In this document: positions 35,393 to 43,504 of the stretch, piece by piece
How positions within the stretch are numbered: the stretch's first letter is position 1
Layout: each line of letters starts with the position of its first letter
NCBI GenBank assembly: GCA_002085155.1
Contig: NASX01000011.1
Span: 1-64,000, forward strand
Reading direction: 5' to 3'
DNA from: Sorangiineae bacterium NIC37A_2
Lineage (GTDB): Bacteria; Myxococcota_A; Polyangia; Polyangiales; Polyangiaceae
DNA: 64,000 nucleotides
Position numbers and translations under genes: made by a program
Notes under the pieces: generated by a model
Seen by the model: the letters and a program-made list of their open reading frames with translations, nothing else
Databases searched by the model: none
Told to the model about the DNA's origin: nothing

Positions 35393-36865
35393 GTGAGTTC
35401 TCACGCTGAGCTGACCGTCTACCTGAAACATGCGTCGACGACGCATCCTCTCCCTTTTGGTGGGGAGCTTCTGGTCGGACGCGGCTCTCGCGCTCACATC
35501 CGGGTGGACGACCCGTCCGTCTCTCGGGAACACCTCCTGCTCCACGTCGGCTCTCGCATCGAGGTGGAAGATCTGGGCAGCGCCAATGGCACCCAGATCT
35601 TCCCCAAGAAGACGACCGGAGCGCTCTCCACGGCGGAGACGGGGCCGCTCCGGCCCGGACAGCGGGTCGTGCTGGAGCCGGGATCTGTGCTTCGGATCGG
35701 CGCGGTGCCTTGTCTTCTGCAGGTCGAGGAGGCCACCGGGCGCATCATCCATTCGACCCTTCCGCCCTCCTCCGGCAACGGCGCGGTCATCGTCGATCCC
35801 GAGATGCGCAGGATCTACGAGCTTGCCGCGCGGGCGGCGCAGAGTGACATCGGCGTGCTCATCTTCGGTGAGACCGGCTCAGGGAAAGAGCTCTTGGCCG
35901 AAGCGGTGCACAACGCGTCCCACCGCGCCAAGAAACACCTGCTCAAGATCAACTGCGGTGCGATCTCGGAGGGCCTCTTGGAGAGTGAGCTCTTTGGGCA
36001 CGAGCGAGGCGCTTTCACCGGCGCCCACACGGCACGGGCGGGCCTCTTTGAGAACACGGCGGGCGGCACGATCTTCATGGATGAGATCGGGGAGATGCCG
36101 CTTGCGACGCAGGTGAAGCTGCTTCGCGTGCTGGAGGAAAAGGCGATCCGAAGAGTGGGCGCGAGCAAGAGCATCCCGATCGATGTTCGGTTTGTTGCGG
36201 CTACGAACCGGGACCTCGAGCTGGAAGTCGCGCGCGGTCGGTTCCGGCGAGATCTCTATTATCGCATCAGCGGCATCGTGCTCAGGCTTCCGCCGCTCCG
36301 GCAGCGCAAGAGCGAAATTGAGCCGCTCGCCCGGCACTTCCTCGCCAACTTCTGCATGGCCAGCCGCATTCGGATCCCCGAGATCACGGAGGAAGGGATC
36401 GCGGCGCTGCTCGAATACTCCTGGCCCGGTAACGTGCGAGAGCTCCGAAATGCCATGGAACGGGCGCCGTTTCTGAGCGCAGGCGGGCCGATCGGTCCGG
36501 AGCATTTGCCGCGCGTCGCCGGCGGCGCCGATGAGGCCGAGGAGCTGTTCCCGGAGGAAGAGAAGACCGACGTGGGGCCCATGTCGGCGGAGCTGCGCGA
36601 GGTGTTTCGGCCGGTCATGGGGCAGCGGCGCCCTACGTCCGAGGACGATACGGCGTTGATGCCGGTGGTGCGTGAGTCGGGTGGGAGAGGAGTGCGCGGC
36701 GAAAGTGAGCGCCATCGAGTCCTTTCTGCACTCGAACAGGCGCGGGGCAATCAGACGAAGGCGGCGGCGCTGCTCGGCGTCTCACGAAGGACCCTGATCA
36801 ATCGCCTCGAGTCGTTCGGACTACCGAGACCGCGCAAGCGGGTCCATCCGAACGGCGGCGAGTAG
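35393..36865 (+). CDS. FHA-domain sigma54-dependent transcriptional activator
   Basis: 490 residues, GTG start. The N-terminal FHA domain (LLVGRGSRAHIRVDDPSVSR, EHLLLHV, LGSANGTQI) keeps the GR, S-x-x-H and NG signature and should bind phosphothreonine. The AAA+ domain has Walker A GETGSGKELLAEAV, the sigma54-contact loop ERGAFTGAHTAR, Walker B GGTIFMDEIGEMP and an arginine-finger region FRRDLYYRISG. The C-terminal Fis-type HTH is GNQTKAAALLGVSRRTLINR. There is no receiver domain, so the input is kinase phosphorylation sensed by FHA. Upstream are two Ser/Thr kinases; downstream lie palindromic sites and a sigma54-type promoter, which makes the secreted lipoprotein gene a probable target. Confidence 0.95.
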   Translation: MSSHAELTVYLKHASTTHPLPFGGELLVGRGSRAHIRVDDPSVSREHLLLHVGSRIEVEDLGSANGTQIFPKKTTGALSTAETGPLRPGQRVVLEPGSVLRIGAVPCLLQVEEATGRIIHSTLPPSSGNGAVIVDPEMRRIYELAARAAQSDIGVLIFGETGSGKELLAEAVHNASHRAKKHLLKINCGAISEGLLESELFGHERGAFTGAHTARAGLFENTAGGTIFMDEIGEMPLATQVKLLRVLEEKAIRRVGASKSIPIDVRFVAATNRDLELEVARGRFRRDLYYRISGIVLRLPPLRQRKSEIEPLARHFLANFCMASRIRIPEITEEGIAALLEYSWPGNVRELRNAMERAPFLSAGGPIGPEHLPRVAGGADEAEELFPEEEKTDVGPMSAELREVFRPVMGQRRPTSEDDTALMPVVRESGGRGVRGESERHRVLSALEQARGNQTKAAALLGVSRRTLINRLESFGLPRPRKRVHPNGGE

Positions 36866-36890
36866 CTCCTTTGGTTTCCGGCTTGTGAAG

Positions 36891-36957
36891 TTGTGCAAGT
36901 CGGTTTGCACAATCGAGCCTCTTAATTGTGCAAGTTGCACAATCAGCCTTGCACAAT
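36891..36957. promoter_or_regulatory. Cluster of five TTGTGCAA/TTGCACAA sites (candidate enhancer)
   Basis: TTGTGCAA at 36891; TTGCACAAT at 36905; ATTGTGCAA at 36925; TTGCACAAT at 36935; TTGCACAAT at 36949. The middle two form a perfect 19-base palindrome, ATTGTGCAA-G-TTGCACAAT, and the first two face each other across six bases. The cluster lies between the stop codon of the sigma54 activator gene and its terminator, about 200 bases ahead of the sigma54-type promoter, the usual place for an upstream activator sequence bound by a Fis-type HTH dimer. Confidence 0.75.
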
Positions 36958-36990
36958 TTCGTGAGGGGGCAGGAGTCGTTCTCTCTCGAG

Positions 36991-37015
36991 AAACCGGCGC
37001 TCTTGCCCGGTTTTT
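36991..37015 (+). terminator. Rho-independent terminator of the activator gene
   Basis: AAACCGG (36991-36997) pairs with CCGGTTT (37008-37014), nine- to ten-base loop, followed by a T-run. It separates the activator transcript from the downstream promoter. Confidence 0.7.
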
Positions 37016-37120
37016 CGTGACGAGCGCGCACATGTCGGTGGGCTGGTTGATCGCGGTTTTTGCGCTGCGCGGACTCCGCGGAGTTTGTTTTGGCTCGCGA
37101 GCCTGACTGCCCGTCCAAAA

Positions 37121-37136
37121 TGGCACGCGCCCTGCT
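37121..37136 (+). promoter_or_regulatory. Sigma54-type -24/-12 promoter
   Basis: TGGCACGCGCCCTGCT matches the consensus TGGCACG-N4-TTGCW at all but one base of the two elements (CTGC for TTGC). The invariant GG (37122-37123) and GC (37134-37135) are ten bases apart, the exact spacing required. Transcription would begin near 37147, about 40 bases ahead of the lipoprotein ATG. Confidence 0.75.
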
Positions 37137-37188
37137 TTAAGGCACCTCCGAGAGAGGGAATCTCGCAGAGAACAAGGAGGATTCGGAG

Positions 37189-38013
37189 ATGATGAAGAAG
37201 CTAGCAGCAACCGTCGGAGCAGCGCTGGGAGTCCTGGCGCAAAGTGGCTGCGCCGTCGCTCCCATGGGGGAAGACGAAATGGCGTTAGAGTTGATGAGTG
37301 AGGATGTGGGTTCGAAAGAGGCCCTGAACTCCTCCTGTTACACGCTGAACGGGCTGCACCCGCTCAAGGCGTCGCTGGCGGTCTCGATGGCCCGGGAGAT
37401 GGGGCGTATCGATCCGCTCGCCGATTTGTCTCGAGCCGATCGCGTCGTGATTTCGTGGAAAGGATACCAACGCTGCGCGGAGCGCGGCCACGATGGCTGT
37501 CCGAACACGAGCGCAATCCTGGATCTCCAGCTCTCGAGCGTGAACCAGTACATCGACCAGAACACCTTCAACGCGACGAACTTCCGCGAGGACCTGAAAG
37601 CATCGTTTGATCGGCAGTCCTCCTGGGAACACAACCTGCGTCTCAACTCGCCTTGGCTCGTGCCCCAAGAGCACACTCTGACCCAAAAGGGCACCTTCAC
37701 CCAGGCTGGCGCTTGCGGCGTCCATTTCGAGTTCTTCGCCCAAGGGAACGCTATCCAGAACATCAAGGAGCGCCTTGTGTTCTTCGGCGGCGACCAGAAC
37801 CCCTTCATCGCGTTCCAGGCGACCAGGACGACCATCGCTATCGACCCGACAGGCACGATGAACGGCGATAGCGGCACGAGCTCAGGCTCTCAGGTTGTCG
37901 CCTGTACGTCGACCAATATGAACCTCAAGAACAAGGCGTGCACCTGCGACCGGAAATCCGGCAAGCTGAAGGTCGCTCCTTGGAACCTCAAGACTCTCTA
38001 CTGCGCCACTTAA
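37189..38013 (+). CDS. Exported lipoprotein of unknown function, probable sigma54 target
   Basis: 274 residues preceded by AAGGAGG eight to ten bases before the first of two ATGs. Leader AATVGAALGVLAQSGC with the lipobox Cys at residue 21. The mature protein has six or more cysteines (SSCYTL, RCAERGHDGCPN, GACGVHFEFF, VVACTST, KACTCDRK, YCAT) and a central SWEHNLRLNSPWLVPQEHTL. The pattern suggests a disulphide-stabilised beta protein; no family recognised. The gene stands alone between a terminator and a strong downstream terminator, with the sigma54-type promoter 68 bases upstream and the enhancer-like cluster before that. Expression is therefore likely controlled by the adjacent FHA activator. 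Confidence 0.75.
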   Translation: MMKKLAATVGAALGVLAQSGCAVAPMGEDEMALELMSEDVGSKEALNSSCYTLNGLHPLKASLAVSMAREMGRIDPLADLSRADRVVISWKGYQRCAERGHDGCPNTSAILDLQLSSVNQYIDQNTFNATNFREDLKASFDRQSSWEHNLRLNSPWLVPQEHTLTQKGTFTQAGACGVHFEFFAQGNAIQNIKERLVFFGGDQNPFIAFQATRTTIAIDPTGTMNGDSGTSSGSQVVACTSTNMNLKNKACTCDRKSGKLKVAPWNLKTLYCAT

Positions 38014-38049
38014 TCATCCGTTTCCCCCCTTCGTCTTCGATCTCTCTCA

Positions 38050-38087
38050 GAGGGCCGGTCCCCCCCAGGACCGGCCCTCGCCCTTTT
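38050..38087 (+). terminator. Rho-independent terminator
   Basis: Perfect 12-base stem GAGGGCCGGTCC/GGACCGGCCCTC with a short C-rich loop, followed by GCCCTTTTCTG. It closes the single-gene unit of the lipoprotein. Confidence 0.88.
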
Positions 38088-38122
38088 CTGTTCTGAAGAC
38101 GGGCCGTGATAGAATTCAGATC

Positions 38123-39826
38123 GTGCGCTTGCGGCCCAGGTCCCGGTTTGTCCCGGGGCGCTCCTTTGACAGAACGTTTGTTGTCGCTTCGCTCTTGGGC
38201 CTGGCGTACGCGAGCGGTTGTTCGTTGCTCTACGACCTCGGCACGTCACAGTGTGAGACGGACACAGACTGCCGTCTGAAGGGCGGCGCGTTCAAAGACA
38301 CGGTTTGCGAGGCGAACCTCTGTGTCTCTCCGGATTCGGGGACAGGAGGACAGGGCCAAGGAGGCGAGGGACCGAGCGAGTGCGCGACGAACGCAGAGTG
38401 CATCGATAAGAACTTTGGCAGCCCCTACATTTGTCGCTCGGGGAGCTGCGTCGCTCTCACGCAAACGCCGGAGTGTCCGGTTGTGCTCGGCGCGGGGCAG
38501 GATCTGAAGAACCTGCGCTCGGGGGATCCGATCGTGATTGGCGCTTATTCTTATGTCGATCCGCTGGCTCCCCGCCTCTCGGTTCCGACGTTGAACTATG
38601 AGCTTGCGATCGATGAGTTCAATGAGGGGACGCGGGGGGGCCTGCCGGGCGGGGCCGGGGGAAAGCTCCGCCCGATTGTGGCTGTTGTGTGCTCGGGGAC
38701 GAACGCCCCCGATCTCGAGGTGAGCTCTGAGCACCTCTACGAAAATCTCCGTGTGGTCGCTTCGATCGCTTCGCTTCACACAAGTGACCTGGTGGCCACA
38801 TTCTCCGCTCAGAAGGCGTCCCGAGGCGCATTTTTCATGAGCCCTCTCGAGGCAGATAGCACCCTGACGAGCCTCGAGGATGACGGGCTGCTTTGGCACC
38901 TGCTCGCCTCAGGTCCCGATCTCGCGAGGGGGTTCCCTCCGCTGCTCGCCCAAACGGAGCGCTTCCTAGACCGCTCGAAGAAGCTCAAGGTCGCCATGAT
39001 CGAGGCGCGCACTCCGTTTCTCTCTGACATGGCGAACGCCCTCTACTCTTCGCTCAAGTGGAACGACAAAACGGCCGTTCAAAATGAGCGGGAGGGACTT
39101 TTCTTGCGCCTTCGGACCGAGTCGAGCATCGAGACCGCAAGTCCGGACACCTCGGAGGCTCTCCTTGAGCTGCTCGAGTTTGAACCGGACGTGATCGTGG
39201 CTGTTTCGAGCTCAGAGTTCGTCTCGCTCATGCTCGACTATGAAGCGCAGCGGGACGGCAGCAAGGAGCCTCCCTTCTATCTCCTCTCCCCCTATCTGTT
39301 CGGTCGGCATGACGTGAAAGAGACGGTCTCAGGTTTGGGTCTGCGTGAGCACACCTTAGGCGTGAACTTCGCCGCTGCGGAGGACTCGACGCTTTATGAC
39401 GCATATCTGTCGCGACTGATGCGGGCGAACAAGGCTGTCGATTTCGATCTCTCGGGGTCCGAGAATTTCTACGACGCGGCCTACTATACGCTCTACTCCA
39501 TCGCGGCGGCGAGTGCGGGGCCGCTCACGGGAGCCCGCGTCGCGCAAGGGATGCAAAGGCTCTTCGGAGGGGAGCGCTCCTACGAGATTGGACCTTCCGA
39601 CGTCGGAGAGCTCGTGGCCCTCCTCCGCAAGGAGCCTGAGACGCGCGTGAACTTGAGCGGCACGATGGGTCCTGCGAACTTCGACGCCGAGACGGGGGCG
39701 CGGCGGGGCCAGCCGAGCGTGTTTTGTATAGACAGCTCGGGCTTCGTGCAGAACGCGATGACCTATGATGAAAAGACAGGGCAGCTCTCCGGCTCTCCGC
39801 CCTGCGTGCCAGGGTTTGCGCCATGA
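38123..39826 (+). CDS. Periplasmic-binding-protein-like lipoprotein
   Basis: 567 residues. Signal peptide with lipobox LGLAYASGC. The first 100 mature residues hold Cys modules (CETDTDCRLKGGAFKDTVCE, ECATNAECIDKNF, YICRSGSCVAL) around a Gly linker. The rest resembles a type I periplasmic binding protein of the branched-chain amino acid class: IVIGAYSYVDPLAP, then LNYELAIDEFNE, IASLHTSDLVATF, KVAMIEARTPFLSDMA and FYDAAYYTLYSIAAA. No ABC permease genes are nearby, so it may act as a sensor or capture protein on the surface rather than in uptake. The stop overlaps the protease start by four bases (ATGA). Confidence 0.8.
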   Translation: MRLRPRSRFVPGRSFDRTFVVASLLGLAYASGCSLLYDLGTSQCETDTDCRLKGGAFKDTVCEANLCVSPDSGTGGQGQGGEGPSECATNAECIDKNFGSPYICRSGSCVALTQTPECPVVLGAGQDLKNLRSGDPIVIGAYSYVDPLAPRLSVPTLNYELAIDEFNEGTRGGLPGGAGGKLRPIVAVVCSGTNAPDLEVSSEHLYENLRVVASIASLHTSDLVATFSAQKASRGAFFMSPLEADSTLTSLEDDGLLWHLLASGPDLARGFPPLLAQTERFLDRSKKLKVAMIEARTPFLSDMANALYSSLKWNDKTAVQNEREGLFLRLRTESSIETASPDTSEALLELLEFEPDVIVAVSSSEFVSLMLDYEAQRDGSKEPPFYLLSPYLFGRHDVKETVSGLGLREHTLGVNFAAAEDSTLYDAYLSRLMRANKAVDFDLSGSENFYDAAYYTLYSIAAASAGPLTGARVAQGMQRLFGGERSYEIGPSDVGELVALLRKEPETRVNLSGTMGPANFDAETGARRGQPSVFCIDSSGFVQNAMTYDEKTGQLSGSPPCVPGFAP

Positions 39827-40941
39827 TGCCCTTCGCCTTCCGAGATCTCGGGCGGGCGCTTTCCCTGTTTGCCCTCTTGGGGCTGATAGAACCAAAGAGG
39901 GCAGCGGCCGAGGCCGCTCGCGGGAAATCGAGCGCGATCCTCGATGGATCGCCGAGCGCGCGTCCCGAGATCGTCGCTGTCATCGCTGGCGTGGGCATTT
40001 CAGGGATGGATCCTCGAGCCTGCACCGGAACGCTCGTGGCGAAGAACCTCGTGCTCACGGCGCGCCACTGCGTCTCGTACTTCACAGAAGGAGATTTCGC
40101 CTGCACGGTGCAAGGGGACATCGACAAGGCGCGGCCGCGAAAGCCTGCGAACGCGGGCGAAGTCGGGCTACCTTATGCGCCCGAGCACATTCAATTCTAT
40201 TTCCCGCCGGGACCGGATCGCGATGATGCTCCCCCCGATCTCATCGCGCTCCGGGTTTTCGCGCCGGAGACCTCGACGATTTGCCGGAACGACATCGCGC
40301 TCGTCGAGGTCGCTCTCTCGGATCTGGGGCGCGAGCGTGGCCCTGAGCTCTCCGAGCTCGAGATCCCGACGCTTCGTCTCAGGGGCGGCGTGTTGCAGGG
40401 TGAGGAGGTGCGCATCGTCGGCTATGGCGCGGACGCCCATGGCCTGAATCAGCAAGCGGAGCTTTCGGGGACGCCCATTTTAGCGGTCGGTGAGAGCGAG
40501 TACTACGAGATCGCCGGGCAGGCCTTGCCTCGCACATTCGTGCTCGGCCGGGGACCTTGCCCGGGGGACAGCGGGGGACCTGCGTTCTCGGAGGAGACGG
40601 GCGCCTTGCTCGGCGTCTATTCGCTGTTTCGTGGGCGCTGCAGCAGCGAGGAAGCGCGGAACTTCTATACTCAGGTCGCTCCCTTCCGCTCCTTTGTCGA
40701 GGAGACTTTCCGCAACGTAGGGCAAACGCCGCGCCTCGAAGGACAAGACGGAGGGGAGGGGGGAGATACCTCCCTCGGGGGCGAAGGTGGGATGGTGGGC
40801 GAGGGCTCGAGAATGGGAGGATGTTCAATCTCGAATAGCCCTCGTGGTCTTTACGGTAGTTTTGTGTTTGTTATGATTTGGGGGCTGGCCTGGGTTTTTC
40901 GGAGGAGGCCGGGAGGGAGAATGGATGTCGAGCGAAGCTGA
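39823..40941 (+). CDS. Trypsin-like serine protease with MYXO-CTERM-like tail
   Basis: 372 residues of the chymotrypsin (S1) fold. The catalytic triad is His in VLTARHCVS, Asp in CRNDIALVEV and Ser in CPGDSGGPAFS. An N-terminal signal (LSLFALLGLIEPKRAAA) is followed by a short pro-segment. The C-terminus has a Gly/Glu linker, then GGCSISN, a hydrophobic helix (YGSFVFVMIWGLAWVF) and RRRPGGR. That order of Cys, helix and Arg cluster is the layout of the MYXO-CTERM sorting signal, processed by a myxosortase for surface attachment. Its first codons overlap the upstream binding-protein gene, and its end overlaps the GGDEF gene by 17 bases. Confidence 0.88.
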   Translation: MMPFAFRDLGRALSLFALLGLIEPKRAAAEAARGKSSAILDGSPSARPEIVAVIAGVGISGMDPRACTGTLVAKNLVLTARHCVSYFTEGDFACTVQGDIDKARPRKPANAGEVGLPYAPEHIQFYFPPGPDRDDAPPDLIALRVFAPETSTICRNDIALVEVALSDLGRERGPELSELEIPTLRLRGGVLQGEEVRIVGYGADAHGLNQQAELSGTPILAVGESEYYEIAGQALPRTFVLGRGPCPGDSGGPAFSEETGALLGVYSLFRGRCSSEEARNFYTQVAPFRSFVEETFRNVGQTPRLEGQDGGEGGDTSLGGEGGMVGEGSRMGGCSISNSPRGLYGSFVFVMIWGLAWVFRRRPGGRMDVERS

Positions 40942-41839
40942 AGACACGACCGTCGCACGTCGCACGAGCTTGCGTCCGTCAGAGCTCGGCATCACGCCGT
41001 CTCTCGTCGTGCTCTCCGGCTTGACGATGGGCCGCGCTTATCCGCTCGAGAGTAAGAATCTGATCATTGGTCGCGCCGACGACGCGGACATCATTGTCGA
41101 GGATGAAAGCGTGAGCCGCCACCACGCGAAGATCGTCATCTTGCCCCATGGTCACTTCATGGTGAAAGACCTCGGGAGCGAGAGCGGGACCTTGGTCAAT
41201 CGGGCGCCCGTCGAGGCGCATCCGCTGCGGGACGGAGATCAGATCCAGGTCGGCAATATCACGCTCAAGTTTGCGATGGAGGACACCGTCGAGATTGCCT
41301 TGAGGGATCGCCTCTTCAGCGCGGCGATGCGCGATCCTCTCACGAACCTCTACAATCGACGCGCCTTCGATGAACACATGGTGCACGCGATGGCCCTCGC
41401 CCGGCGCCACCAAAATCCCTTCGGTCTGGTCCTCCTCGACCTCGACCATTTTAAGACGATCAACGATCGATTTGGTCATCCGGTCGGCGACGCGGTCCTC
41501 AAGGAGCTCGCTGAGGTCCTGAGCCGAGCTGTGCGCACGGAAGACTTCCTCGCCCGGCTCGGAGGCGAAGAGTTTGTCGTCGTTTGTGCTGGTGCAGGCC
41601 GGGCCGAGGCCACGAGCCTAGGCCTGAGACTGCTCGAAGCGGTCCGGCGCCATGTGTTTCGCATCGAGAGGAATCTGCTGAGGCTCACGGTCTCGGCGGG
41701 GGTGTCCGAATTCGATCCACGCGCCCCGCTCACCACCAATGAGGTATTAGCGGAAGCAGACGCCCTCCTATACCGGGCCAAGCGGACGGGAAGGGACCGA
41801 CTTTGCGCAGGGACGCTGCGGGAAGCGCCCCGATCTTGA
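40925..41839 (+). CDS. FHA-GGDEF diguanylate cyclase
   Basis: 304 residues. Residues 25-120 form an FHA domain (NLIIGRADDADIIVEDESVS, RHHAKI, LGSESGTLVN). The NG of typical FHA domains is SG here, so phosphothreonine affinity may be altered. The GGDEF domain runs from about 135: RDPLTNLYNRRAFDEHM, LLDLDHFKTINDRFGHPVGD, and the active-site loop RLGGEEFVVV. The GGEEF form is catalytically competent. An RxxD inhibitory site may be present at the RAVRTED segment upstream of the loop. It synthesises cyclic di-GMP, probably gated by FHA binding to a kinase-phosphorylated partner. Its start lies within the 3' end of the protease gene. Confidence 0.93.
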   Translation: MSSEAEDTTVARRTSLRPSELGITPSLVVLSGLTMGRAYPLESKNLIIGRADDADIIVEDESVSRHHAKIVILPHGHFMVKDLGSESGTLVNRAPVEAHPLRDGDQIQVGNITLKFAMEDTVEIALRDRLFSAAMRDPLTNLYNRRAFDEHMVHAMALARRHQNPFGLVLLDLDHFKTINDRFGHPVGDAVLKELAEVLSRAVRTEDFLARLGGEEFVVVCAGAGRAEATSLGLRLLEAVRRHVFRIERNLLRLTVSAGVSEFDPRAPLTTNEVLAEADALLYRAKRTGRDRLCAGTLREAPRS

Positions 41840-41911
41840 GGCTCCAGGTGAGGGCGCGCGCCTCGGACCGGGCGAGTTCTGAGAGCCAGAGAAACATGCT
41901 CTGATGTCCGG

Positions 41912-43465
41912 GTGAACGGCCCGTTCTCGCTCGCCTTCTCCAGCCGCGTGCTCCGTCGCTCGGCGGTGCTCGTCGCTCTTCTGTTTGCCATCGAGCTGTT
42001 TGCCATCCTCCTGCTCACAGAAGGTCAGTTCACCTACAGCCTGGATGACCCGTACATCCACCTCGCGCTGGCCAAGCAGATCCTCGCGGGGCACTACGGC
42101 ATCTCGGAAGGCGTCCCGTCGTCTCCCTCTTCGAGCATCCTCTGGCCGTTCTTGCTCGTGCCTTGGGCCAAGACTCCCATGGTCGAATACGTCCCCCTCG
42201 CCTTCAATTACCTCGCGAGCGTTGCTCTCGGGGGCGTATTCTACGCGTACTTGGAGCAGCTCGGGGGAGCTCGCCTTCGTCAGCGCGAACAGGACGCCTT
42301 CGTGCTGCTCGCCTTGATCCTCGTGAACGCGGTCCCGCTTGCGTTCATGGGTCTTGAGCATTCGGTCCAACTTCTGAGCGCGGCCCTCGTCGCGTGGGGG
42401 CTGACGAGCTTCGACAGGAACGCGCCGGTTTCGCCGTGGCTTGTCTTTGCGATCGCAGTCGGACCGCTGGTCCGTTACGAGAGCTTCGCCCTCGTTCTTG
42501 CGAGCTCCGTTTACTTTTGGTCCGAGGGCCGGCGCAGGCTCGCGCTCGGGGTCCTCGGACTGAGCGCCGCCTTGCCCCTCGCTTTCTCAGCCTTCTTGCT
42601 TTCGCTCGGGCTACCGCCTCTCCCCCTGTCCGTCTTGGCCAAGAGTCTCGTGCCGCTGGACCAAGGCCTGGCTCCGGCGCTCCGGGCCATTCTTTCACAG
42701 CTCGAATACGCCTTTTTGCGGTCGAGCCGCGGCCCCGTCTTTCTGCTCCTTTCGCTCGGTCTGCTTTTGGGGGTGAAGAGAGCCGAGCTGCCGAGCGACC
42801 GGCGTTTAGGGCTGGCGGCGCTCTTGCCGATTTTCCTCCATGGGCTGTTTGGACAATGGGGGCGCTATGAGCTCTACGTCTTTTGCTTTGAGCTCCTGAT
42901 TTTGGGTTGGCTGTTTCGCTTCTCAGCGCCCCGGGCCTTGGAGAAGAGCGGCCGCGCGCTCGGGCTCTTCGGATTGTTCGTTCTCCTCGCCGGCGCTCCC
43001 TATGTGGCGCGCTTGTTTCAGACGCCCTTCGGAGCGCGAAGCATCCGAGCGCAGCAAGGTTCGATGGCCCGCGTCGCGAGGTCTCTCGACGAGCCCATTG
43101 CGGTGAACGACTTGGGATTGGTGGCGCTCTACAGCCGCTCCTTTGTCCTGGACTTGTACGGCCTGGGTTCTCACGAGGCGCTCCAAGCTCGAAGGCAGGG
43201 GCGGCGGGGGTACCTCGAAGACCTGGTGCGGAAGCACGGGGTGCGAATGGTGGCGATCTACCCCTCTTGGTTTCCGGGTCAGGTCCCGCGCAGCTGGCTT
43301 CCCGTGGCAGACCTCGTCGACGAGCGCCCCTGGAACTCGACGGGCGCCACGGTGGTTACGTTTTACGCGACGGAGCCCGAGGCCGTGCCTCGTTTGCGAG
43401 AGGCGCTGGAAGAGATCCACACAAGGCCGAGCGCCGGCGAATCCGTTCGGATCCTCGTTCCCTGA
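41912..43465 (+). CDS. GT-C-like multi-pass membrane protein
   Basis: 517 residues with about ten hydrophobic helices, e.g. VLVALLFAIELFAILLLTEG, FVLLALILVNAVPLAF and GLFGLFVLLAGAPYVARLF. Directly after the first helix comes YSLDDPYIHLALAKQIL, an acidic DD motif in the first extracytoplasmic loop as in GT-C glycosyltransferases that use lipid-linked sugars. The C-terminal 90 residues form a soluble domain (AVNDLGLVALYSRSFVLDLY). It is a candidate polyprenyl-phosphate-dependent sugar transferase, but an inactive membrane homologue cannot be excluded. The start is a GTG. Confidence 0.65.
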   Translation: MNGPFSLAFSSRVLRRSAVLVALLFAIELFAILLLTEGQFTYSLDDPYIHLALAKQILAGHYGISEGVPSSPSSSILWPFLLVPWAKTPMVEYVPLAFNYLASVALGGVFYAYLEQLGGARLRQREQDAFVLLALILVNAVPLAFMGLEHSVQLLSAALVAWGLTSFDRNAPVSPWLVFAIAVGPLVRYESFALVLASSVYFWSEGRRRLALGVLGLSAALPLAFSAFLLSLGLPPLPLSVLAKSLVPLDQGLAPALRAILSQLEYAFLRSSRGPVFLLLSLGLLLGVKRAELPSDRRLGLAALLPIFLHGLFGQWGRYELYVFCFELLILGWLFRFSAPRALEKSGRALGLFGLFVLLAGAPYVARLFQTPFGARSIRAQQGSMARVARSLDEPIAVNDLGLVALYSRSFVLDLYGLGSHEALQARRQGRRGYLEDLVRKHGVRMVAIYPSWFPGQVPRSWLPVADLVDERPWNSTGATVVTFYATEPEAVPRLREALEEIHTRPSAGESVRILVP

Positions 43466-43504
43466 CCATTGCAACACGAGGGCCTGTCGCCCTATGGAAC
43501 TGAT

